Assembly (NCBI GenBank): GCA_002633005.1
Contig: NMRA01000366.1
Coordinates: 393,803-444,968, forward strand
DNA from: Phoronis australis
Taxonomy: Eukaryota; Phoronida; Phoronidae
DNA: 51,166 bases
Reading direction: 5' to 3'
Position 1 is the first letter of the stretch. Every line of letters begins with the position of its first letter. Shown here piece after piece: positions 44,820 through 51,166 of the stretch. Made by a program: the position numbers and the translations under genes. Below the pieces are notes generated by a model. That model searched no databases and was not told the origin of the DNA. It saw only the letters and a list, made by a program, of their open reading frames with translations.

Positions 44820-45839
44820 CATAGGCGGATTTAGGGGGGGGGCCCAGGGGGCCCGGGCCCCCCCCCCTTGGCTGCCGCAAAAAAATAAAACAGTAAGAGC
44901 GTAGGGAAATGTTGAGTTTATTAATAAACCCCTGTAATTAAAATTTTACGGATGAAAAAAGATTTAAATGTGTGCAGTTTTAGTGTGTGTGTGGGGGGGG
45001 GGGCTCAAATCCAATTTCAAGTGTCAAATTCGGAACACGGCGCATTCGTAACGGAACTATGGTTAAATATACTAGGCTCTCCCGCGATATCCCAGGCGAC
45101 CGGCAGTGGCGCTGCGCACTACGACTCCGTTTCCGTCGTCTGCTCCACTGTGCAATGAAGAAAATTTACTTCATTTTTTAAAGAAAATGGAACCTGAATG
45201 ACGATGAAAAAACAGAAGCTGCTGGTAAGATGTGAATTTTAATCGAAGCCTTAGTGAATCACTCAGAAACTCGCAATACTCTCTTTGTCAAATCTTATCT
45301 TAAGACGATTTCCAAAGCAATGCCGTCATTATTGCCAACACGAAAAATGGATTTGGTCTTTTGAGTACTATTTTAAATACGACAAATTTGTTAAGAATTG
45401 ATGGCACAAAATATAAAACGTGTAATAAGCATTACAAAAAGACGTAGGTTTCGCGCGCAAACGCTGTGGACCATAAACAAGTAGGTCTCTTAGAAAGAGT
45501 ATTGTAGTTAAGTCGTGGTGGTGTAGTGGTAACGCACGTGCATTATGCGCAAGGTCGTGAGTTCGAGTCTTTGGTAATTCCAGTTTTTCCTCTTTGGCAC
45601 GTTCTTTTCTTTTTTTTTTGCCTTTTTTCTTGGATAATACTTCAGGAATCAAGGAAAATGCTTGATTTTTAGAGGTAAAAACAGAAAAATTTCCTGGGCG
45701 GGAGGGGGGCAAACCCCCCTCCCGACCTCCCCCCATTCGGTGCCATGCGCATCTACAATCGTGGTTCAGTTTGCGCAAATGCTTACAGCCGGACAAAATG
45801 TTGGGCCCCCCCCCTTGTGATATCCTAGATCCGCCACTG
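44820..45839. mobile_element. hAT-type element, 1.02 kb, 5-bp duplication ACAAA, with a tRNA-like SINE
   Basis: It starts CATAGGCGGATTTAGG with a long G/C-run and ends CTAGATCCGCCACTG. ACAAA is repeated at 44815-44819 and 45840-45844. The opposite arm of the host foldback element keeps the uninterrupted site (TTTGT at 46413-46417), confirming ends and duplication. The last 52 bases equal the start of the window. The inside includes a tRNA-like sequence at 45513-45580 and no transposase. Confidence 0.88.
45513..45580 (+). repeat. tRNA-derived SINE-like sequence
   Basis: TGGTGTAGTGGTAACGCACG resembles a tRNA A box and D arm, and GAGTTCGAGTC at 45559 resembles a B box and T arm. The acceptor stem does not pair well and a T-rich stretch follows. 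It is a tRNA-derived relic rather than a working tRNA gene. It lies inside the hAT-type element and may be part of that family. Confidence 0.5.
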
Positions 45840-46044
45840 ACAAATCCTTTTCACGACCCTCAATTACTCTAGTCTATAAACTACCCCATTCCGAACTCGG
45901 TCCACTTTAGCCACGCACATCGTGAAATCGGCAGCCATTTCAGGGAACTTCCTATATCTAGCGCAATCTATCGGCGATTTGCTACAACACGCGCTGTTCC
46001 TTTTTCATCAGTCAACATGGATGACGATAACATAACGATAACAG

Positions 46045-46243
46045 ATACGATCGTGAGAGAGAGACGACGAAGGTGATGACAAGAGCAGACGTAACAATGA
46101 TTAATAACGATGACGTTAATAATTGAAGAAATCGACCAATGACAATACGATCGTGAGAGAGACGATGAAGGTGATGACGAGAGCAGACGTAACGATGATT
46201 AATAACGATGACGATAATAATTGACGAAATTGACCAATGATGT
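46045..46243. repeat. Two 100-bp tandem units in the foldback spacer
   Basis: Units start ATACGATCGTGAGAGAGA at 46045 and 46145 and differ by a few bases and a small deletion. They contain ATTAATAACGATGACG. Confidence 0.85.
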
Positions 46244-47074
46244 TGACTGATGAAAAAGGAACAGCACGTGTTGAAGCAAATCGCCAATAGATGGCGCCAG
46301 ATATAGTAAGTTCCCTGAAATGGCTGCCGATTTCACGATGCGTGTGGCTAAAGTGGACCGAATTCGGAATAGCGTAGCTATAGACTAGAGTAACTGAGGG
46401 TCGTGAAAAGGATTTGTACGGATAGCCAGATGTCTGAGGAATGCAACGATACCAAAATCAGTCATTTAGATCTACATTTAGTGGATTTATTTGGAATAAG
46501 TTAGGGTCCATTATATCCGACTAGTGTCCTGTAGTCCAACTAGTTACTACTAGAGTCGAGACGTCGGTCACTGTCTAGCAAGGCCCAAGAGTGTGTCGGA
46601 TTAAAAAGAATGCTGATGATGTCCTTGTACCTGCGTCCAGTTTGAAGAGTATTGAAACAATAACACAAAGCATCAAATCTACCATTCCGTTTCAATGGTA
46701 ACACGTAATGTCTTATAAATCTTAGGTCACACCTCATCGAGACTCATTCCCAGCGCGCTCAAAATAATCAAATGCCGGGAAATAAGTCTCTTTTTTGTTT
46801 CTATCTATGAAGACCTCCAATAGTTTAGTAAATTGTTAATAGATGGCAATGCTATATGTACTATGAATGGACGGCGCACGAAAACACATAGTAGAGATCT
46901 AGTGGTAATATCCTGTCACGGCGTACCGAGGTGTTCCTTTAAGGCAGGTCCACAACCTATCACCAACAAATCATAACGGCGCCCGCCACCGCAAGAGCCC
47001 TGTATTTGGGTATGGGGTATCGCCCAGGTAGCCTTGGTCCAACATGGGCGGTACACCATAGGGGGCTGGGGGAG

Positions 47075-47343
47075 CACAGTTGTAGTTGTACGGAGCTGAT
47101 GGACTAGTTCGATCTGCAACTATCACTACCAGCAAAGGCAAATCCACAAGCAGATCGATCACAAAACTTTATCCATTGGAAGTTAGGACTACTACAGAAG
47201 AACCACGAGAGCCAATTAACGACATTACTCTTCGACCAGTACGTAATGCTGCGAGGAAAGCATTAGACAACATAAAAGCAATCCATTACATGGAAAACGC
47301 TGAAAACCCTGGCTAAATATTCAGCTTTCTTGCGGTGCGGGAG
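47075..47343 (+). pseudogene. BEL/Pao retrotransposon 3' end of pol
   Basis: The plus strand reads YGADGLVRSATITTSKGKST then SRSITKLYPLE, the characteristic C-terminal end of BEL/Pao integrase (DUF5641). An in-frame stop lies three codons upstream of this. The frame ends at 47314-47316. A purine-rich TGCGGTGCGGGAG then precedes TGTCATGAAATCC at 47344, a plausible polypurine tract and LTR start. The LTR itself is not recognisable further on. Confidence 0.6.
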
Positions 47344-47399
47344 TGTCATGAAATCCGTGACATTCATTATATATATATATATTACTTAGTACGTTAGTC

Positions 47400-47690
47400 T
47401 GATAGTATTATTGATATTATTTCTTTGCTAGCCAATTGTTTGTGTTTATAGGTGGCTTGGGCTGACAGGGTCTGAGCAGCCATAGTCCACAATAACTTTG
47501 GCGTGAACACAACACCAAGATACTTGTAGCTGGCATGGAAATCACTTCGAGTTTTTCACCTCCAAAATACCACATCTCGCAATTTCTAAACACCATAACT
47601 GTGGTCTTCACTAAATTTACAGACACGCTCCATTCCTGGCAGAACTTATTTAAAGCACACAGTAGTTTTTGCAGTTTAACTGGAGATTAA
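47400..47690 (-). pseudogene. LINE reverse transcriptase fragment
   Basis: The minus strand reads CQEWSVSVNLVKTTVMVFRN then YFGGEKLEVI, the conserved NxxKTxVMVF and following hairpin region after the reverse transcriptase active site. It continues in another frame. It is a short dead fragment. Confidence 0.65.
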
Positions 47691-47714
47691 GTACACAAAC
47701 CCATACCAAAAAAA

Positions 47715-48145
47715 AAGCCTTCCCGCAAACACTTGCCGCAAGCTTGCCGCAAAGTTGCGGCAAGCTTGCTGCAAAAGTTTCTGCAAACTAGCCGCAAACA
47801 CATAGAATCAACTCTGACGAAAGAGTGGATGCAAATTTCGTGCAACCCAGCCGCAAACATTGCCGCAAGCTTGCGGCATGCTTGCCGCAAACATGCAGCA
47901 AACTTTTACCATGCAAATGAAGTTTGCCGCAAGCTTGCAGCAAACATCTCTATGTCCTTATATGGAACAGTTCCTGCAACCCAGCCGCACACATTGCTGC
48001 AAGCTTGCCGCAAACATCTCTATGTCCTTATATGGAACAGTTCCTGCAACCCAGCCGCACACATTGCTGCAAGCTTGCCGCAAACATCTTCATGGGGTTA
48101 TATAGAAGTTTGTGCGAATCACTAGAAAAAATATTGCCGCAAGCC
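47715..48145. repeat. GCCGCAAGCTTGCCGCAAA minisatellite
   Basis: Short units of CTTGCCGCAAA and GCTGCAAGCTTGCCG repeat throughout. A 70-bp higher-order unit is exactly duplicated (47941-48010, 48011-48080) and a partial third follows. Several frames are open only because of the repeat. Confidence 0.85.
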
Positions 48146-49038
48146 TACAACATACTTGAATTGTGGCATGAATAATTTAATGCAAAAATGCCAGCTGACA
48201 AATACATAATTTTTATTTCATGCCCGCTTGTTAAAGCAAGAAAATACACACTGGATTTAACATGATAATTTTCAATCTGATGTATAATGACTAGAAATGA
48301 AAACAAAATCACATGACAATGAATAACAGAAACTATAAAAGTGTCTACAGTGGCAATTAGTAATAATACTTGTATTACAATCAAAATTGTATCTTGAGAA
48401 TGTAACTTGAATGTATGCCAAGCTTTAATTACAATATACCGAGATGTTTTATTCTTAACGCACGGCAAAATCTATAATAATTGCAACGATATTATTTACT
48501 TGACTAAATTAACAACAGCAACACAGAGCGTTGAAATGCACCCAATAGAGTATTTATTAGCACTGAAAATGGCGCAAAATATGTCGAATGCCAGCGGAGA
48601 AAACCATGAAATCTGACTTCCCCCCGTGGAAAGGCATGCTTAGAACAGCATGTCTAGCATATTTAAGCATTTTATTTTAAATTACCTCTTTACTTGTCAA
48701 CTGAGAAAAATCACTCTTAACAATTATAAACACATTTATTTTTCCCATGTTCATCTAAAATACTTGAAAACTGTCGAATACTTCATCGATAACTATTTTT
48801 GCTTCCCAATATGGTTTCATGATACATCAGTCTACTGCTGTCATTGAACTTGTAGGCCTTTGTTGAAATTTGCAATATTTCGACTGTAGCGATATCATCC
48901 AATAACATCATTCATTTATCTAAGGCATCAACCATAAATTATACCTTTCTATTCTACAATATTACCGTGGTGTTGAAAAGAACAACTACAGAGGTTATAT
49001 TCAGTTATTACCTTACTAATGGATGTTCTAAACACATT
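48146..49038. other. AT-rich stretch
   Basis: No gene was recognised. If the minus-strand exon at 49039 is real, this would hold its 3' untranslated region. A minus-strand AATAAA is at about 48736. Confidence 0.3.
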
Positions 49039-49215
49039 CTACTCCAGACTAATCTGCATTACCGCAATCCGAGGTGTTCCATAGGGTTCATATGGGATGA
49101 TCGCTAGTGTTTTCATCCATGTTTGTTCGAACCAACCTTGAGATGCTGTGTACGCCATTTGTTCCGGTGTTTTCAACTCAAACTTGTTGCCTCGTAACCT
49201 CTGCAGTGTCTCTAG
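49039..49215 (-). CDS. Candidate terminal exon of an unidentified protein
   Basis: A minus-strand frame reads LETLQRLRGNKFELKTPEQM, AYTASQGWFEQTWMKTLAII and PYEPYGTPRIAVMQISLE before TAG. Composition and residue order look like a real globular protein. The frame is closed upstream by stops just beyond an AG at 49216-49217, so it must be entered by splicing; the acceptor has a poor pyrimidine tract. I do not recognise the family and found no preceding exon up to 51166. It could be the last exon of a host gene starting beyond the window, or a fragment of a mobile element. Confidence 0.45.
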   Translation of the reverse strand, partial: LETLQRLRGNKFELKTPEQMAYTASQGWFEQTWMKTLAIIPYEPYGTPRIAVMQISLE

Positions 49216-50977
49216 CTTTCATCAAGTACATTATGTCACTCAATATTCACAAACCTAAAATATGAATGCCATTTCACTTTCCACAAAAAGGCATTTGTGA
49301 TAGCATTATTAGAATCTCAATTACGTTTTAAGTCGAACTTTTGCTCTTCTGCTCATGTATGAACAGACAGTTAAACTTGTGTTTAATAGTCTGACTGCAG
49401 ACTGAGAATGCATATGACTGAAGGTGATGGCAGTAAAAACACCTACCAGTAGTTACAATGTGCTAATCTTATTTTGTGCCCAATAGTTACCATGCATTTA
49501 ACCAAAATAAAAATTTGTTGTTCCTATTGTGAATCAAACAGTCAGAGAGTGATGTGAAAATTGACACAAACTTAAGTTTTACAGTCTCAATTAAGTGATT
49601 ATTTTGAAGGACTGGTTACATGTAACTTGACAACGTTTTGGAAACTAGTTGATTCTGGTCTCAACCCCAGTTAACTCATTTGAAATCTATGGTGTACTTT
49701 TCCACAACCATTATAACCTCCAATTTGGCTGAATCAGTAAGAAAATCAACTTCCTTTTGTTTGTAAGACCAAAACTACTGATTCATGAATGAAGTCTAAG
49801 TAATTTTACTTAACAATCACATCGATATAAATACAATTTTGAATTCAAAACTCACATCCATACAGTTCTTCAGTTATCCATGTAGAGTCTAGGCTGTACC
49901 AAAACCGTTTGAATTTGGTTCAAATGAAAGCTTATAGGTCACTTCCCAGGCATGTAACCTTGACAACCACATGCTTTCCTTGATAACAGTCCCACCAGAT
50001 CAACATGTGGCTGGGCTAGCATAATTTAAATAAACAATCAACAGCCCTAGAGGCATTAAACATTAATGTATTTCAAGAGGCATTCCTTGAAAACTGTCCT
50101 AGCAGTTCAACATGTAGCTGGGCTAGTATGATTAAAGTGAACTATAACCCTAGAAGCATAAAGCAATAATATAAGGACACTAGTGAAATTAAATTTCGTA
50201 TTTTTTCATAAATAATGTTGCAGTACCACAAGAATCCCGAGTCATATCCAAGTCCGTACCATAGCTGCTGACAGACAATATTTTGAAAAATTGTGATTCT
50301 TCATAACAATGCTAAATGTCCTCTTGAAAAATCAAAATGAGTAATTTTTGGCAATTATTTTTGTCCGAAATAGACAAAATTTTACTGTGGCTACAGACTG
50401 GCAGCTACCACCTGATTATGAGATAATTTCAAATGTTGGAAAAGTACAAATTGCTCTAAATGCTAATAATTGCACATTTGGTAAAACTGGATCATATATT
50501 TGTGTATGGTTTGTATTGATATTCATTGTGCTTGTTTACACAACATGCAGGTAACACTGCCTTTGTTATTTTAAAGCAATTGCATTTAATATTTTGCTGT
50601 ACTGACTTTGACAGCAGTATGGAAGGAAAATGAAAACTTGTTAAGTACAGTGACTGAAGAAAAAACAAAGAACATACAGATGCAGTTATATTCTCTAGTG
50701 TTTTAGGTCGCATTTGGTCATCTTTGAGCATTTGCTGTTTTTAACAATGAAAACTAACCCAATAATAGGTCACATTTAGGTAAGTATTCTAAAATAAGTA
50801 ACTGCCCTGCTTAGGTTCTGGGATTTGAGGTTTCTTTGAAATTTAGAAAATAAAAACAATTTCACAATTTCTAACATTGTCACAATATTAAAGCTAACAC
50901 TTTAAACATTGATGTTTACTGCAAATTTCGTGCAAGCACTTTTTCACCTATTCCTGAGAACACTTTTCACCAAGTAA
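49216..50977. other. Non-coding stretch with a diverged tandem duplication
   Basis: About 107 bp at 49978-50084 is repeated with many changes at 50085-50181; shared words include CAACATGT(G/A)GCTGGGCTAG. Nothing else is recognised. If the exon at 49039 is real, this is its intron. Confidence 0.45.
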
Positions 50978-51166
50978 GTTTCCTGCAACTTTCCCGCAAA
51001 CACTTTTTCGCCAATAAAGTTTCCTGCAACTTTCCCGCAAACACTTTTTCACTATTAAAGTTTCCTGCAACTTTCCCGCAAACACTTTTTCATCAATAAA
51101 GTTTCCTGCAACTTTCCCGCAAACATTTTTTCACCAATAAAGTTTCCTGCAACTTTCCCGCAAACA
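50978..51166. repeat. 41-bp satellite, at least 4.6 copies, running off the window
   Basis: Units start GTTTCCTGCAACTTTCCCGC at 50978, 51019, 51060, 51101 and 51142. They differ mainly at the GCCAATAAA/CTATTAAA/ATCAATAAA part. A degenerate unit precedes the array. The CCTGCAAC and CCGCAAACA words also occur in the 47.7-48.1 kb minisatellite. Confidence 0.92.

Larger units (their letters stand above)
44705..46530. mobile_element. Foldback element with 290-bp arms, split by a hAT insertion
   Basis: The left arm is 44705-44819 plus 45845-46018, and the right arm is 46240-46530, its diverged inverted copy. For example CATCTGGCTATCCGTACAAA on the left answers TTTGTACGGATAGCCAGATG on the right. 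The spacer 46019-46239 holds two tandem 100-bp units (from 46045 and 46145) starting ATACGATCGTGAGAGAGA. No protein is encoded. Whether it is a foldback transposon or an inverted duplication is open. Confidence 0.7.

Noticed and set aside
45513-45580. Functional tRNA gene
   Set aside because: The acceptor stem does not pair and there is no convincing anticodon arm.
45368-45796. 142-residue minus-strand ORF
   Set aside because: It lies wholly within a hAT-type copy and translates a C-run, a T-run and the tRNA-like sequence in antisense.
47715-48145. CRISPR-like direct repeats
   Set aside because: Units are contiguous with no unique spacers, and the DNA is clearly animal; it is a minisatellite.

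Overview
This is eukaryotic, intron-rich DNA from an animal. I see four recognisable genes (three multi-exon, with GT-AG introns whose phases all agree), AATAAA signals downstream of the genes, and dense transposon debris: hAT, Tc1/mariner-like and MULE-like elements, APE- and RNase H-type LINEs, a BEL/Pao relic and a possible solo LTR. BEL/Pao and the DNA transposons argue against a mammal. A marine invertebrate, perhaps a deuterostome, fits, but I cannot name the species. There are no operons, CRISPR arrays or other prokaryotic features.

Layout. 1-1000: two hAT-type non-autonomous copies and a THAP-domain relic. 1907-4698 (-): a complete four-exon secreted phospholipase A2 with the group IB cysteine pattern. 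5400-6400: a LINE ORF1 relic, a 45-bp near-perfect palindrome, and a 359-bp duplication around a single N that looks like an assembly error. 7677-20978 (+): a complete 13-exon CLCA-type gene (calcium-activated chloride channel regulator; metalloprotease, VWA, FN3), with a nine-unit Asn-glycosylation-rich stalk and a C-terminal membrane anchor. Its introns hold a LINE fragment and several inverted-repeat elements. 21748-27910 (-): the 3' part of OXNAD1 (flavin/NAD oxidoreductase), containing two alternative versions of one FAD-domain exon.

28-34.5 kb: a probable LTR, a 2.2-kb hAT-type element and a 1.1-kb element with perfect terminal repeats carrying a nested hAT copy. 34904-35470 (+): RBBP9 serine hydrolase with its whole CDS in one exon. 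36012-42316: a 6.3-kb TA-flanked terminal-inverted-repeat element that has swallowed a LINE with an inverted 5' part. 43-46.5 kb: foldback elements, one split by a hAT insertion whose empty site survives in the opposite arm. 47-51 kb: BEL/Pao and LINE scraps, minisatellites, an unidentified terminal exon (-) and a 41-bp satellite running off the end.

The genes do not form a pathway. PLA2 and CLCA are both secreted or surface proteins; OXNAD1 is predicted mitochondrial and RBBP9 cytosolic. The observations most worth checking are the frame-incompatible duplicated OXNAD1 exons, the expanded CLCA stalk, the 5-bp-duplication hAT family with its empty site, and the inverted LINE.
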